This document shows, piece after piece, positions 63,790 through 64,000 of a stretch of DNA of 64,000 nt. This stretch comes from Paralteromonas sediminis (GTDB lineage: Bacteria; Pseudomonadota; Gammaproteobacteria; Enterobacterales; Alteromonadaceae), in assembly GCF_003820355.1 (NCBI RefSeq), contig NZ_RPOK01000003.1, positions 413,686 to 477,685 of the forward strand. The letters run 5' to 3'. Made by a program: the position numbers and the translations under genes. The notes under the pieces were generated by a model. That model was not told the origin of the DNA. It did not search any database and worked only from the letters and a program-made list of their open reading frames with translations. Numbering within the stretch: position 1 is the stretch's first letter; every line of letters begins with the position of its first letter.

Positions 63790-64000
63790 AATGGGATGCG
63801 CGCTCTACTTTGAGAAGAATTCCAATTGGCTAACAATCTGAAACAGTAGCCTTGAGTGTAACCTAGCACAATGGGCTCACATGTAAATATTTTATTTTCT
63901 TAAACTGGAATATTTAATAATATTTTATATAGCAACATGACTCCTATTGCGCCAGTCAAATCAGGTGCCGCCCTAACGCGTATTGTCAGTTGTTAGTTGC

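Overview
The window looks like chromosomal DNA of a marine gammaproteobacterium of the order Alteromonadales, probably Alteromonadaceae. The basis is the glmU - DeoR-family regulator - glmS order, many secreted or outer-membrane proteins (TonB receptor, MipA/OmpV, M3 lipoprotein peptidase), several large signalling proteins, and the residue patterns of the core enzymes. This assignment is by recognition; no search was run. I see no rRNA, tRNA or CRISPR array.

Layout. 1-8 kb: DNA alkylation repair (AlkA-type glycosylase, partial; Ogt), a DMT permease, a membrane diguanylate-cyclase-like protein with a degenerate active site, then glmU-regulator-glmS for UDP-GlcNAc precursor synthesis. 7.64-16.4 kb: an accessory stretch starting at the 3' end of glmS, the classical Tn7 target. 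It has scattered genes (AraC/membrane regulator, serine hydrolase, S33 hydrolase, a MerR-methyltransferase fusion, CPBP protease), long gaps, and decayed remnants (IS66 transposase tail, SHOCT-like fragment, 5'-truncated membrane gene). 16.4-24.2 kb: gamma-glutamyltransferase, MipA/OmpV, a TonB receptor directly coupled to a beta-propeller phytase, and an old-yellow-enzyme-like reductase.

24.25-32.41 kb, minus strand: ten tightly packed genes, apparently one operon. In order of transcription they encode a thermostable-hemolysin-family protein, an acyl-AMP ligase, a haem-oxygenase-like diiron protein, an SDR, a TPR protein, a QseB/PmrA-like response regulator, a QseC-like kinase, a cupredoxin, a degenerate FTR1-like permease and a small outer-membrane barrel. 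A CTTAAG-N5-CCTAAG direct repeat lies just upstream of the first gene and resembles the binding site of this regulator class. This is my main candidate for an undescribed system: a lipid-like metabolite pathway fused to its own sensor pair and a metal-uptake-like envelope module.

32.6-41.7 kb: small membrane, CBS, secreted and solute-binding proteins; fdhD (no canonical start codon in front of its conserved core) with an FdhF/YdeP-type molybdoenzyme; DUF3667; a chemoreceptor; a GAF protein. 41.8-49.4 kb: serine hydrolase coupled to an AbgT transporter, secreted nuclease plus G3E GTPase, and an M3 peptidase. 49.4-64 kb: PhyH dioxygenase-sulfotransferase pair, DUF305-LVIVD fusion, MBL hydrolase, LysR / D-serine-dehydratase-like / VAO-type flavoenzyme group, hybrid histidine kinase with a possible 36-residue membrane peptide gene after it on the other strand, and an amidase-PBP4B fusion lipoprotein.
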